From: Sitta carolinensis
Lineage: Eukaryota > Chordata > Aves > Passeriformes > Sittidae
Reading direction: 5' to 3'
DNA length: 64,000 bases
Assembly (NCBI GenBank): GCA_032173965.1
Contig: CM063290.1
Location: forward strand, 10,565,501 to 10,629,500
Shown here: piece by piece, positions 13,487 through 26,472 of the stretch
How the letters are laid out: each line of letters begins with the position of its first letter
Position numbering within the stretch: position 1 is the first letter of the stretch
The notes under the pieces: model-generated
What the model was told of the DNA's origin: nothing
Database searches by the model: none
The model's input: only the letters and a program-made list of their open reading frames with translations
Program-made: the position numbers and the translations under genes

Positions 13487-13680
13487 TTTCAACTAATTGG
13501 AGTTGAAAGTGGCATGTTTTATTAGAGCAGCTGGACACATGGGAGTCAGCCCCCAAAGGCGCGTGTAACTCAGCCTGCTGTGCCTCAAGCTGGCCCTCCT
13601 TCCTCCCATCTTCTTCCTGACCACTGACCTAAGAGATGAGCTCTGCTTCTGGGTTGTCTGAGGGAAGAAGAGGTGCACCT
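13487..13680 (-). mobile_element. possible endogenous-retrovirus LTR fragment
   Basis: Read on the minus strand, this stretch runs from a GC-mixed segment into 'ccagctgctctaataaaaca'. It therefore carries an AATAAA polyadenylation signal, and about 20 bp later it reaches a short hairpin at 13487-13508. The hairpin has perfect 8-bp arms (TTTCAACT/AGTTGAAA) and a 6-base loop. A polyadenylation signal followed by a short terminal region is how the R end of an avian LTR looks. No partner LTR, primer-binding site or internal coding region was found, so at best it is a solo or partial LTR. Any single-copy poly(A) site could look the same. Confidence 0.25.
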
Positions 13681-14908
13681 GAGAAACGCAACTTTTTGTG
13701 ATTTCTTCCTGTTCTTAGTGCCTCTCATCCTATGGCCAGGCCATGACTGGGGCCCTGGTCACTGTGACCTGGATCAAACAATGAAGAGAGAGTTGTTGTC
13801 CCCTTCCAAATCTGACCAAGGTTTTATAAAGCCCACAGGAGCTCCCCTTTGCAAACACAGTCTGAGTAGTTGACATTAATGCACCAATTTATAATATCTA
13901 ACAGAAATTCCCAGTAGCCTGAGACTCTGCTACAGACAGACGTGTTACCATTTTGCTGATGTGGAATTAATGATAGAATTACTTAGAAAGCTGGTGGTAG
14001 GGTTTTGACTCTACAGTGTCTGACTCTCACATCTATGCTTTCCTGTATCTATCCTCCAAAGACATTATTTAGAGCAATTTCCCCTTCCAAACAAAAAATA
14101 ATTTTGGGAAAGACACGTTCTCAACTCAGCTATGAAATGTCATCTTTGGTGGTGATGATGATTATGGGATGCAGCAAATGCATGCATAATTATTCTCGCT
14201 GCTCACAGAGCAGCAGATAGGCCTATTTCCTACCTTCCAAAACATATAGCCAAATACTTTTCCTCATGCTGTCTGCTCTGTGAATTTTCATGAGCTTGTT
14301 CCCATAGGCTTGTTGTGAAATTATTCTAATTTTTTGAAGTAGGGAGAAAAAAATGAAATAGTTCTGTTGGAAATGGCATTGATTTGTCTGTGAAATCATT
14401 ACAGCTGTTTCTCCCTTGAAGGCAGAAGAGGAATTCCCTGATTTATTTTTTTATTAATATAGGGAGATGGGAAGCAGTTTGACAATAAGAATGCAGTGAA
14501 TTTTGGAAGCAGTTCTTGAAGTGCTTTCCTATTATGCGTGTGAAAAAGCAAAACAAAGATAATAAAGCAAAGAGTATTTTCTGACTCGGAGATAAAACTT
14601 GGTCTATGTCAATAGTTATAACTGTCTTGGTGTAGGGTAATTTATTAGATGCAAAGGGTTGTGTTTGACAGCCTGAACTTGTCAGCCTTGAGTCACATAA
14701 GGAAAGGCCCAGCAGAATATATAATGCAAATATTCACCTAGTATAATGAAAAATACCCTTCTGAATTATTTTCCATTAAAAATGAAAATTAAAATTACTT
14801 AAAAAAACATGCTTTTTCTCCCTGTCTTTTAGCAACAAACAAAAGCTCCAATGTGCAGTCTAAAATTGCTCATCAAGGAGAGAGACCAGGCTAGGATTTA
14901 GTAAATGG

Positions 14909-14909
<1 letters not shown>
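13681..14909. other. non-coding stretch, AT-rich
   Basis: No gene recognised. The right part (about 14.15-14.8 kb) is AT-rich. It contains the palindrome ATGCATGCAT at 14178-14187, immediately followed by AATTAT, a homeodomain/POU-like word cluster. This may be a regulatory element but has no independent support. Confidence 0.4.

Positions 14910-14939
<30 letters not shown>
14910..14939. repeat. poly(T) tract, 30 bases
   Basis: An uninterrupted run of T is followed by AATAAAGC. It could be the reverse complement of a retroposon poly(A) tail or a slippage-grown homopolymer. No retroposon body was identified on the right flank. Confidence 0.9.
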
Positions 14940-14943
<4 letters not shown>

Positions 14944-17889
14944 AAGCAATTAGTTCTAAAGGGAACATGTCATCTTCAGTACATTGCTAAGGTAGAACAG
15001 TCATTGTGCTTTCTGGCACTCCATCAAACTGTTCCTTGTGCATAGATATTGGAGAAAGTGCATTTACACATTCTGTCGAAGTCCAATGACGGGAAGCGGT
15101 TTCTTAAATAACAAGACACAGGCTATAATGTGCATTAGCTTTATTATTTTTTCAAAAGTGTCTTAGCCTTTGGGGACTGAAGGTACTTAATAATATGTTG
15201 CAATTACAGTGTGCCAATGTGTTGTCATCATAGCTCAGTTGCTTGACAATCAAAAAAGAGCAGGTTAACCCTTAGATGTCCATTGAATTTCCAGCTAGCT
15301 GTTCTTATGTCTAGAGCTTGTGATGTGTCCACAGTGCAGCAAAGCCCAATAGTACCACACAGCCACTCACTCCCCTGGCCTTGGTGGAGAGGACAATAGA
15401 AGAAAAAACAATGTGAACATGACAGGCTGAGGTAAGAGCAGTTTAAAAATGAAGGTGATATCTGGTAGCCTGCTCAGACAGCAGTAAGGTAAGAGTGAAG
15501 TCCCAAGCCAGAGAGCTCACCAAAGGGAGCTGAACTAGTGGTGTAGAAGAAACCTGAAGTAAAATGTCTCATGACAGAGCTGTTCAGTCCCTAAATCAGG
15601 ACAATATGAAATGAGTTCTGCATTGTGTGTTTTCTGTTTGTTTTCCTCCTCCAGCATCCTCAGTATTGAAAAAACTCCCAGAATGGATGTCAAGGAGTTG
15701 TTCTGTTGAAGCAGGGCAGGTACATCGCCCTTAAGCCATAGAAAAGAACTATTTTGAGTTACTCTCTGCTAGATACCCAGGTACAATTTGTCATTATTTG
15801 CACTCTGTATTTTGTAGCTGTCTGGGTGTGGACAGAAGGAGGCAAAGGGGAAAATAGCTGCTGTCTGTAGGTACCAAACAGCAAGAGCCCAAAGGAGAGA
15901 GCGTTTGTTTGCTATAGGTGGTGTGTAGTGTTTGTTAGTTTTTCAGTCTTTGATTTTATTTTCCTTTGGAATATGAGTACAACTCAGAGGGAAAGTTTGG
16001 ATATGGAAAATAATTCAAGGAAGTTTTAAAGACTAGGTGCTGAAGCCAGGTGGAAGCTCTGAAGTACTAATTGAGTTATAGCTCTTAACATGGTGCCTGG
16101 TCAGTAAATGAGCTAAAAGGACATGAATTCAAGAGTGGCAGGCACACATTTTTTTAGTGATTTTTTTTTTGCTTGTTTGGTTGGTTGATTTAGGCTTTTC
16201 GTTTGTTTATTTGTTTAATTCTGAAAAAAAGGTTGTCTCCTGCTGAGGAAGTTTGGCTGGCACCCAGAGTAGTCCTACTCTAATCCTTAGAGTGACTTTT
16301 CTGTGCAGTGTGAGATGAGATGATGTGATGGTGCAGCAGACAAGCTGCAATACCTTGTCCAGGGCAGAATTACTCTCATTTGAGTCAAACCTTGCATCTG
16401 CAGTTAAGACAAAAGTTGAACTCAGGCCTGGGATGTTTCCTTTATGCAGCAGGAGTATGTAATTCTCCTGTGATGCAGGCCACTCAGCAGATTGTCAGTC
16501 TTTACAGCATAACATTACAGGTAGAGATGTTAGGATCACCAGCAAAGTTAAAGCTTTTCCAGGAGAAGCCAGAGTTTGCAAGAGCTCCCAGGTTGCAAAT
16601 TAACTGCTTCAGCTGATGATGACTGTGCAAAAGGTCATTCTTCTCTCTCATTTTGGTCTTGGTTTTGTTTTTTCTTTCTTTGTGTTTTGGAAAGTTCCAG
16701 TTAGAGTGGTTCAGCTGTTTTGGAGAAGGAGACTTGGAAATTGTTTGCTAATAAAAAAAATAAGCTTAATTGTCCTCCTCAAGTTCCGTATTTTAGAGGC
16801 GGATCATGGTCCTTAGAAGACAAAGTTCATGGGGTCCCAATGGTGTTAAGGAGATGTCTTGCATGACATGTCTATGGGAGGATGTGTGTTGCCAAATTAT
16901 ACATTTCTTCTTTCAAAGAAAAAAGAAAAGGAAAAGCAGTTTCATTGTGTTCATTGTCTGCCAGTTAATCCTCCTGCTATTTCCCCTGCTGGGATAGGAA
17001 TATGGGTGAGGCTGAACAGGTTTGTCTTTGGTGTTGTTGCTCCCAGATGAAGGTGCTTATTGTGGCGCCAGGCTCTATGAAATGGGAAATGTCAATTAGA
17101 TGGACATGACCAGGGCCTGGCAGATATTCTCAACCACAATTCTGGATTTCGGGGCCTTTTTCCAAAGTGTGGAAAATGCTTATCTTAACATCATGCTTCA
17201 AAAATCTTAATGAGGCTACACAGTTCTCTTTTCTAATATATGTGTTACCAAAACCCCCCACCCTTTTATGATCATGTTAAAGGCATCTTCCCTTAATCTA
17301 AGGAAAGCCTTCTGTAGGCTCGTGTTTGGGCAGAAATGAGAGATGTGCTGCTGGTGTTGGTATGAACAGGGATGTCTCCAGGGTCACTGGTTCCTCTTCC
17401 TGGTTTAGCTGCTCAGAACAAACCTGTAAAACCTACTGCAACAACTGAAGGTTTTAAGGAAAGTCCTGTGCAGAAGCCTGAGGGAGACTGATAAAAACAC
17501 AGGTGAGTCCGGTGAATGGGAAAAAGAAGGGAAAGCATGGCTCAGGGCAGGAAATAATGATGGATCCTGTTACTAGGAGAATCTCCACAATGGAGGTTAG
17601 GACTAGACATCTTAGGTTTTTTATTTACTGATATTGCCTCAACTAAAGTAGGTCTCCATACAGCACTAATGGAGACTGGTCTCCACTGCTCACAGTCATA
17701 AGAAAACAATCAATTTTGCATGCTCTGAGAGTTCATTGCAGCTTCACAACTTTGCTTGGAGCAACGGTTCTTTGGTGAGCTTCAGGAATATACCTGACTT
17801 CCCCTCATACCTCTGAATTCAGGACAGGGGCTGTTCCTGGAAATGCTGTTATTCCTTAGGGTGAAAATCCCTGGAGAGCATGGACTCTG
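14940..17889. other. non-coding stretch with T/G-rich low complexity
   Basis: No gene recognised. A T-rich segment at 16149-16220 includes T-runs and irregular (GTTT)n and (GGTT)n words. The block at about 15.0-15.25 kb is AT-rich and non-repetitive and could be regulatory, but nothing decisive is visible. Frames of 60-80 codons occur at 16380-17050 without recognisable domains. Confidence 0.45.
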
Positions 17890-18142
17890 GGGCATGTAGT
17901 GATAGGACAAGGGGGAATGGCTGTAAGATGGAGGGTAGGGTTGTATTAGGAAGAAATTCTTTGCTATATGGGTGGTGAAGCAGTGGTCCAGGAAAGCTGT
18001 GGACTTGCCATCCCTAGTGGTGCTCAAGACCAGGCTGGATGGGGCTCTGAGCAGCCTAATGTACTGGAAGCTACCCTGCCCACAGCAGAGGGGCTGGAAT
18101 GAGATGGTCACTAACCATGCTTTAACCTAACCGTTCTATGAC
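17890..18142 (+). mobile_element. CR1 LINE, 3'-terminal fragment
   Basis: This is the 3' end of a chicken-repeat-1 non-LTR retrotransposon. Recognisable words in order are 'gataggacaaggggga', 'attaggaagaaattctttgc', 'gggtggtgaagcagtgg', 'ccaggctggatggggctctg', 'agcagcctaatgtactggaa' and 'ctaccctgcccacagcag', and the terminal 'gttctatgactgtga' corresponds to the CR1 tail octamer. Only the end of the element is present, which is usual for 5'-truncated CR1 copies. No reverse transcriptase segment is left, so it is dead. The left boundary is approximate. The minus-strand open frame of 109 codons across it is a shadow. Confidence 0.93.
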
Positions 18143-21100
18143 TGTGACATTTCTGGGTGCCTTGTTAGAGCTCTGATAGCTGTGATTAAGAATGAGTAAT
18201 GAGGTGTGACTCAGTGAAAGAGCTGACTATGAGAGTCAGCCACTAAGCTCAGTATTGCTCACCCTCAGCATCTGGATCGCTGTAGGCCTTGGCTTGCTCA
18301 GCACACATGACCATACATGCTGGAGGGCTAAAAGGAGTCAGTGGCCTCACAAAGTAGTCCAAGCAGTGGAAAGAAACACTAAACCACCCATTCATATAAC
18401 AAAAGAAGTGAAAAATGAAAGCCAAGAACTGCATAAAAGAATGGGGATTTTCTACCTTCATGTTATGAAGCATGGTTGCCTGGAACCATGGAACAAGTTT
18501 CATGAAAGAAATCAGCTCCAGCTGGGAACTGATTCCTGCTTTCATGTCTACTTTACAGGTCTAAATGGATTTGTTATGCTTCATGGGACACCAAAGAAGC
18601 AGCCAGCTCCATGGCTCACTCCCAGCCAGCTCAGCAGCTGGCCTGCTTGAGTAGGATAGCTTCTCATACAAAGCTTCTTGATGATGGTTCCAGCAACTTG
18701 GGGCACTTGGCTGTCTTCTTTCTCCCAGCAATTCCTATTGGTCTGGGATTGAAAGCTCTCCCTGAGAGCTTTATCCTGGTCTCGAGCATCCCTAGGAAAG
18801 TGACTAATGCACTTAAGGTGCTTTGGGGGTAGGAAGAAGCCTCCTTTGTGGAAGCTTGATATTTGGTAGCCCTATATGGATCATCCTACCTCCTCATGAA
18901 AACCTCCTGGCTCCCTAGGCATGGAGGTCCCCTGCCAACAGGTTTGTAGTCCCTGTCCTGTGCTATGAGCAGAGCTGGAGAGAACTTCTATTTCTCTTAC
19001 TGTCTGAAATCCTGAGCTGCTCTATATATTTTTGTTGTTTGGGGTTTATTAGGAGACCTCCTGAGAAAATGGCTCTTCCTTCTCTCTCTTCATTTGGATG
19101 CTTTATTCCTGGGAATGTGTTTAGAAGGAGAGTCTGAAAAATGCCTTTTGCCTGGCAGTAGCATTGTTGCCTGGAAATGTAAAGCAAATTTTGCTGAGCT
19201 ATAGCACTTGATTCCTGGAACTGCACGAGGCAGCTCGCAGAGCATGGAAACTGCTCCACCTCACTGATACAGAGCTTTAGGGAATCATGCAATTGCTTTC
19301 ATGCCTGAGCAACCTGGAGCCCTACATCTTCTGGCTGCTGGTCACTCCTTGGTGAAACTACAGCAGTGTGGGGATACAACATTCTCCTGTCTGCTCCTGT
19401 GACTTCTGCTAGCACATGGAGAGGCAGGGAAGAAATTAAATCCCACTATGAACCTGATAGGCAGTGCAATCCCTTATATGATTCATGTGTGGGAGCAATT
19501 CCTTCCTGACTATGGTGTACATTTGGCTCATGTCCTAAAGACCAGGATTTAGATCACTTTTATCTTTATTCTTATAACTACAGAGGTTGTTAATATCTCT
19601 AAAATGACCCAGCTGTAGTATTTGACTTGGTGACCTTCACTAACAATAAATTTTATGGACTGGCTATACAGTAGGGGTGGGGAAATATTTTCCTTATTCT
19701 TGAATATTCTTGAAGAATGTGGGAATGCTTTTCAGAGATGCTAAACTGGAAGAGAGGCCTTGAGAGACTGTCTACTTCATTTACTAACACTGATCTAAAC
19801 AGCTGAAATGTGTGATGCTTTCTGGTGAGAGAAAGAGGAGGGAGTAAAAGACCTCACCTGATTCACATGAAGCAAAGCTTTTATCCCATGGCATAAGGCT
19901 GTGTTTGCACAAAGTTCTTCTGCACTGGTGTATGTGGTTCAATTTTTTTTTAAACGTACTCAAGTTATCTGTGCAATAGTACTGACCTAGGAGCTTTTCA
20001 CAGTGAAACCACCCCTCTGTAGCATCCCTACATTGTCAGGCATTTAACCTTGTCCTGAGTCTCTGCCCCTATGGCTCAGGCCAGGCAGTGAGAAGTCTTT
20101 GACCTCTCTGCTTAGTCTGCTTGTTAGAAGGCCCACTAGGATGAGCTGAGCTGGGTGTGTTTGAGGTAAAGGCCTTGGATAGAGGCTACGAAGTTGATTT
20201 GTTTGTCCTCCTGTACCCATTCTGAGAGGATCCAATGGGCCAGGTTTTTCCTCTTGGTTCATTCATTTAGTCTTCTTGTACCTTCAGTTATCTGAAGTCT
20301 GTTGTAAGAGCAGAGGTACCCTTTGCAGCCAGCCCAGGGAGACAATGCACATTCCAACTGGAAACTCATCTCCTCTCGTGCTGACCTATTTTGAAAGAGT
20401 CAGTTCCTCTTCTCTGACTTCATTTACATGCTGCTTTCAAGTTATAAGAGCAGCATTTGACAGTGCCAATGCTGCTGTTTATATCAGCAGACAATCACCA
20501 GCCTTGCAAGAGTGTAATTTGACTAACAGCTCATGACCTTATTATTCTTATTCGTTTATGGCAAAAGAAATGCAGCAGCGACTCTCTTCTGTGGCATCAG
20601 CTCCAAATGTCTGTGGCGTCAGATCAGCCAAGGCTCTTTTTGAAAAATTTAGCCGTACTCCCCCACACCTTGCTAACTTTACAGTCCCCCATGGCATCTG
20701 TGTGCAGTGAACTGAGCTGTTGAGACTAAATGCAGTTTGCCATCAGGCTTCTGTTAACATGGAAATGTACCGGCTGCTCTCCTGCAGTATGGATTCTCAT
20801 GCTGTCTAGCATATGGCAACATTAAACCCAGTCTGGAGTGCCTCTCGTTACCACAGTGTTGAGTGGAGAACCCTGAAAAACAAGTGTGAGAGAAATGTAT
20901 TTTGGGAACCATCTCTCCTCTAGCACAGCTTGTAGGGATCTATCAAAAGGAGACTGTGCCTCAAAAACTGGCCCTGACAGCCATCCAAGCAAGTACAGAA
21001 AACTGACTTGAACACTGATGCAAAAGCCATGTACTTACCAAGGCAGGTATCGCATAGGGAGAAGGGGACAAGGAGAATCAGACAAGAGCAAGTTCATTAT

Positions 21101-22295
21101 TAACAAGTTAAAAAGCTAGAAGCAGTCTATCCTTCTGCTACCAGTATGGGAGAGATTTTGATTTAGGAAGATAGCCTCAGGTATGAAGCCAGCAGTTATA
21201 TAAAGACTTGACATAAATGTAGGCAAACAAGAAATATATCCATCCACAGAGGGAACAAACAGGTGAGCTTTTTAACCATTAAGTGTTTCACTCCAGCTTT
21301 AGTTCATTGTGTAGCACATAAAGGTATCTGTGGAATTTTTTCAGTGTTGGCATACCCCCCATTGTCATGTTAGATAGTTTAATTTTAATTTTACTATTTG
21401 AGTGATATGAATAATTCAGAGTGTTTTCTCACCGTGGACTCTGCATGTCCTCATCTCTTCTTCCCTGAGGCTCTCAGAGCACTGCCCATAGCAAAAAAGA
21501 TACAAGCTGCATCTGAAGAGAATTGGGTTTGAGGCAAGTAATCTGTTGCTGTGGGCCAGCGGGGACATGGCATCTGAGTCATGAGCTCACAGTGCTGCTT
21601 ATTCATCGCTCTCTTTGGTCAGTCCCACCCTGAAGACCACAAGCATCTGTTCTACTATATATGCCTGTGTTATTTGTTGCATGTAAAACCACCAAATTTT
21701 TTGGTGCCCTGAGCCTTTGATGTGTGAAGAATCTCAGCTGTGGGCTGTGGCCAGAAGTAAAAGTTATCAAGTGAGTGTATTTGATCTTAATACCTGTTTT
21801 TCTTAGACATTTCTCTGAAAATTTCTGATGAGTGGAAGTTCTTTCAATGCAGACCTGTATCTGGCTGTTGAGAAGAACTAGAGACAGAAGCAGAATCGGT
21901 AGCTCCAGGAGTATGATTACAAAAGCCTTGAATCCTGAGATGTAGGAGGGAAAAATGGCAGTAGATCAAAGGCTGCTTTTCCATCCTGAAATCTTCAACC
22001 CTGGATGCTTGACTATAAACAACTGCAGCATCCCAACAGTATTATGTTTAGATAAGACTAAGGTGCCTGTTGTACAATGCTGCTTCTTTCTTTATTTTGC
22101 AACCCTCTATACCTCTTGGTAGAGCTAGAGCATAGGACACTGTGTATTACCTGGCTTGGACTGTCATGTTACATTGGTTCTCACATCTGCAATATTGCTT
22201 TGTCCTGACCCATAGTGCTGTGACCATCTGAGATGGGGATAGATATGGGCAAATTTGTGAAAAAAAAATAGAAAGAGACTGTTGTCTAATGAAGC
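18143..22295. other. non-coding stretch
   Basis: No gene recognised. A perfect AP-1 word (TGACTCA) occurs near 18208. A 131-codon plus frame at 18255-18650 overlaps a 98-codon minus frame, and neither resembles a known protein. The remainder is mixed single-copy sequence without a visible young repeat. Confidence 0.45.
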
Positions 22296-22317
22296 TTTTT
22301 TTTTTTTTTTTTTTTTT
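22296..22317. repeat. poly(T) tract, 22 bases
   Basis: A pure T-run after GAAGC, followed by CCTTTCCTTT. A short A-run lies about 35 bp to the left. No retroposon body was recognised, so the tract is treated as simple sequence. Confidence 0.9.
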
Positions 22318-24129
22318 CCTTTCCTTTGGAGAATGCTTTTAGATTGGAGAAAGACCTCGGCAAGAGAGCAGATGAAGTAGACTTTGACCTTTCTCAGATC
22401 CAGATGGCCAGAATATTTCATGTGTGCTCACATGAAGAAACCCTGTAGTTTACATGGAGATAAAAAATCAGTGTGCTCATTCCAGCCTCATCTTTGTTAT
22501 GTCTACATCAGTTAAAAATGTGAGGATTGACCCTGTGAGGCAGGGTCTCATTTTTTGAGCTTTAGGCTAGTACAGTTTTGCTTTGTGTGACTAGTGAAAA
22601 TGAGGGTAATCTCCATCATGAGAGCTGAATAGAGCAAGAAACATCTCATGTCCCCCAGGAGGTGACTAACCCTCACTTAACCCAGGAAGATAAAAATGCA
22701 TTTTAAGGAAGTATCTTGGCACAGGTTTAAAAGCTGAAAAATATGGAATTCAAAAATAAACTTGTGTATTTGTGCTTATATGAATATGGGTAGAAAAGGG
22801 AGTATTTACAAGTAACTTCCTATTTCAGATTTTTAAGCCTCTTTCTGAGAAAACTTGGATGTCAATTTTTTCCTGACTGTGAGTGGTTAGTTTATCCTCA
22901 GTAGCGGGAGGACAAGCAGCTATTGCTTGTCATGTTTATCCTAAATGTGACAACAGACAATCCCTAATTGTGTAACTCTGTCTTTTCCTCCTCCACATGG
23001 TATACTCACTTAGTAGCCTTAATGATATCCAACTGGGCTCCATCCCAGTGATTTGTTTTTCTGGTAATCATCCATATTTCCATTTAAAAAAAATAAAATA
23101 AAATAAAAAAAAAAAGTAGTATTGTAATAACTTTGGTTTTGCAAAGTAAATAACTGAGCAGACACTCTATGCATCTGGAAAGGAAAGAAGGGAGGAATCT
23201 TTTTTGGGGAGGTGTTTTCTTTGGGTTTAACCTATATCCTCTGGGTCCCTCACCAGAGACCTTAAGCTGTGCTACATTCCTCTCTGCTCCTGTGCTTTGG
23301 TGCCCTATCACAAGGACAGACAAGCTCTATGAGGTTCTGCACAAGGCTCTGTTGGCACTGATGCCACTGTCTGCTGGAGAAGTACCTGCAACACTCGGAC
23401 CTCAAATACTTGTGGCTTCAGTCTGGCAGCATTAATTTCAGGTGACTTAGATCCACCCAGATGCTCTCCCTGTCTCAAAAAGCAGGGCTCTGTTTTGTAT
23501 GTGTAATGTCCTCATGGAGTCAGAAACCTCCTCTGTCCTGCCCTTGGCTGGTCATCTGAGGACTTCTGATGACCAGAAGTGCTTGGGCTTTGTGTTCCTT
23601 TGCCATGAGTGTCCTCAGGTTATGTGGGAGTGCTGTTGGTGGCTATCTCTCCAAAAGGAGGTTCTCCTTTTGTCCATGTGTGCAACAGGAATGCTGTGGA
23701 TGTGACTTGTGACCCAGGTTTTGATTGACTCAAACACTTTCCCATCAGAGACACCTTCACAGTGGTTGTCTGCTTCTACCTTAGTGATCTTTTCCTACCT
23801 TTTCTCGTTTGACTTCAATCCTCATACATTGCTGCAGCTTTGCTCATCATGTTTCTACTTCTGATTTCTGGGGAATCTTTACAGAAAGAAGAAAACTGCA
23901 GTTTCAGCAATAAAAATAGATAAAAATTCTTTACAGTTTCTGCAAACTGTAGTGAAGTGTTGAGAAGCTGGTACAAAGGAAGCTGTATGAAGGGCCAAGA
24001 TGGACAGGTGCTGCATCTTGGGCATTTTGAGAGTGCTGGTGATATAAAAAGGGCAAAGTTGGAGGCATATTTTTGGAGATCCATGGACCATAGATAACAA
24101 TATTTCCATGGCATTGATTAATGAACACC
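22318..24129. other. non-coding stretch
   Basis: No gene recognised. It contains the A-rich low-complexity tract at 23086-23115 (listed separately) and overlapping short frames around 23.8-24.1 kb on the minus strand that share no recognisable domain. Confidence 0.45.
23086..23115. repeat. A-rich low-complexity tract (AAAAT)n-like
   Basis: Thirty bases consist only of A with three interrupting T, in roughly five-base spacing. No flanking retroposon was identified. Confidence 0.85.
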
Positions 24130-24179
24130 TTAGTTTACCTATTTAGTTTATCTGTTTAGTTTACCTGTTATTTTACCTG
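24130..24179 (+). repeat. four-unit minisatellite, 12-13 bp period
   Basis: Units are TTAGTTTACCTA (24130-24141), TTTAGTTTATCTG (24142-24154), TTTAGTTTACCTG (24155-24167) and TTATTTTACCTG (24168-24179). The copies diverge slightly, so the array is not brand new. It is AT-rich and contains TTTAC words but no obvious protein site. Confidence 0.9.
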
Positions 24180-26157
24180 TAATGATTTAAAAGAAAAAAA
24201 AAATTAAATAATTACAGTAGTTGTGGCCTGAAGGCAATTGGGAATTGAGAGCAAATTTTTGATATCCTTCATTTTTATATTGTGATGCTGTGCACAGTAA
24301 TTAACAATAATTTCTTATAAACATGCTTGAGGAAAAAGGGTTATGATTATTTATGCTTGATGGGATTTGCCTTTGTTATTCTAGGGACAAATATCAAAGA
24401 TTTTGGGAACTTAGTAGCAAGTGAAGCCATCAGTTCTGCGATGGGACTTCAAAAGTAAAATTGTAATACTGTAAAATATTTATCTTTGACATTCATCACT
24501 TGGTCAGTTCAGTTTCCCTTGGCCCAACTTGGGATTAATAAAATGAATTACCCAGAGATACTTACTTGTTCATAGCATGTGAAATGCTCTAATCACAGGC
24601 AATTTTTGAATGGCCAAAAATAAGAATTTCTCACTTCTGTGCAGCATGGTCTGTTTACAGAGTAATGAAGGGAAAGATGTCTCCATAGTAACCTGTAAAA
24701 CAGGCAGATCTACTTCTTTCACTTCAATACAGTCTTCAGTAAACAGATTTTACATCTGGTTTTTAAAAAAAGCAAACAGAATAAACCACACTTTTGGATT
24801 ATGTGACTTCCATTACTACTGAATAGCTTCTGGGTTCAAGATTTGTCCTTCTTCTTCCTCCTCTTTGTTACATTTAAAATGATCTGGGGAAGCCAATAAA
24901 TTTTAACAGATGTGAGTTGCTGTTCCATCAAGGGGTCTGTGTCTGAAGGGTTCTTCTGCAGGTGGAGAGACAAGGCATTGTCAATAGCCTTAAATGTGTA
25001 AATAGATACTGTCAAGAGAAAATATTTCTACTAGCTGTGGATAGGGCCAAAAGTCTTAAGCTTACCTTGAGACAGAAAACATGATCAAGCCTAGATCTGT
25101 GATGGTATTTTCTGAGGGTAAGAGGAGTTAATGGATTTCTGGCAAGGCTATATAATTTTCCTCGCTTGAGATCTAAAAAAGAATAAACAAAACAAATACA
25201 CACTTCATCTGCCAAAAACCCCAAAGCCCAACTCCCCAAAAAACACACCAGAAATTCTTTAATGCCTTGAGACACTGGGCATATGGTATCAGGGACTTTT
25301 TGAGTTCCCATTCAGTACTGCACTCTACAATCCAAAACATTTCCTAGGAACTCTCCTAGGAAGCAGGTATGTTTTTTTTCTGGGCAGAGGATACGAAAGT
25401 TGCCTGCTGGTTTTTGTCTGTTGCTTCTTCTGGCAGACAGCTGTGTGTGAACCTCTCCTGTTGGAAGGGCAGATACCAGGTGACAGAAGTGAGGTCTGGC
25501 ACACAAAATAAAAAAGGATAGTTGAAGGAGTAACTTCAAACATCGCTGCTTTCAAGTTCAACTTTCACTTGGGGTAGAGGAGCCAATTAAACCAGTGGTG
25601 CACTGCCTGGAGGTTGGCTGTGTGGCACTGGCATATGAATGGGGGCAGAGACTGGGCAGACACAGGCACCAGGCTCTGCAAAATGGATGAAAGGTAGGGC
25701 TTGCTCTGCAGGGTGTCCCAATCTGTTCCTTGTACTGATATCTATATTCTTTTGTGTCTTTGTTTTGGTGCACTGTGACCAAATCTGCAAACTTCCTGTG
25801 TGGCTCTGGAGAGATGACTTGTAGGAGCTCTCAAATCCAGCTGGTTTTCAGGTTTTATTGGTCTGAGGAAGGTAGCCCTAGGGATACAGAGAAGTTTCTG
25901 GGACTCTGAGTTTCATCTGTGCTGGTCCGATTTCCTATTGGTATTTCTCAAGATGGCAGATGAAAATGGAAATTGCAGATTGCTGGAAAATAATTCCAGT
26001 TACTATTTAATTTTTTTTTAAACTTCAGCAAGTTTTATTCTGGTGAAAGATGAGAAATTATGTAGGGGCCAAATATTTGTGGATCCTTATGTTGTCTGAG
26101 CATGATTCTTGACTGATGAGAGCCTGTTGAGACTTGGATAACAAGTCTTCCTCTTTC
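24180..26157. other. non-coding stretch, AT-rich
   Basis: No gene recognised. It begins with an A-rich patch (about 24190-24208). Short overlapping frames around 25.0-25.8 kb have no recognisable domain. The right end leads into a CR1 fragment. Confidence 0.45.
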
Positions 26158-26290
26158 CCTGGAACTGTTCTTTAAAAACAGTAGATGTGGTGCTTAGGGC
26201 CATGGTTTAATGGTGGACTTGGCACTGTTAGGTCCAAGGTTGTACTCCGTGATCTCAGAGGTCCTTCCCTACCTGAATGATTCTATGATT
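26158..26290 (+). mobile_element. CR1 LINE, 3'-terminal fragment (avian type)
   Basis: The end of a second CR1 copy, in the same orientation as the first but of a different subfamily. The word order is 'gatgtggtgcttagggccat', 'ggtttaatggtggacttggc', 'actgttaggtccaaggttgt', 'gatctcagaggtccttccct' and 'acctgaatgattctatgatt'. The last word is the diagnostic tail. This tail type is common in bird genomes, which supports an avian origin. The copy is 5'-truncated to about 130 bp and carries no coding sequence. It ends roughly 180 bp before a CpG island. Confidence 0.93.
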
Positions 26291-26472
26291 CCTTTTACTC
26301 CATGATTTCTTCCCTCCTTCCACTGGTTAATATCCTCATTGACTTCTGCTGCTCCTGGTATCTCCTACTGCCAACTGTAATCCTGTATTAATCAATAATA
26401 ATCAGAGCTTCCTAGTTGCTGCCATCTGTTTTCTCGATGAAGGCTGTTTTTGAAACAATTCAACTTGTGGCA

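Noticed and set aside
14910..14939. RNA polymerase III terminator
   Set aside because: No upstream pol III gene or internal promoter was found. A T30 tract is better explained as simple sequence.
17782..18111. 109-codon minus-strand frame
   Set aside because: It is the antisense of the CR1 3' end and has no coding meaning.
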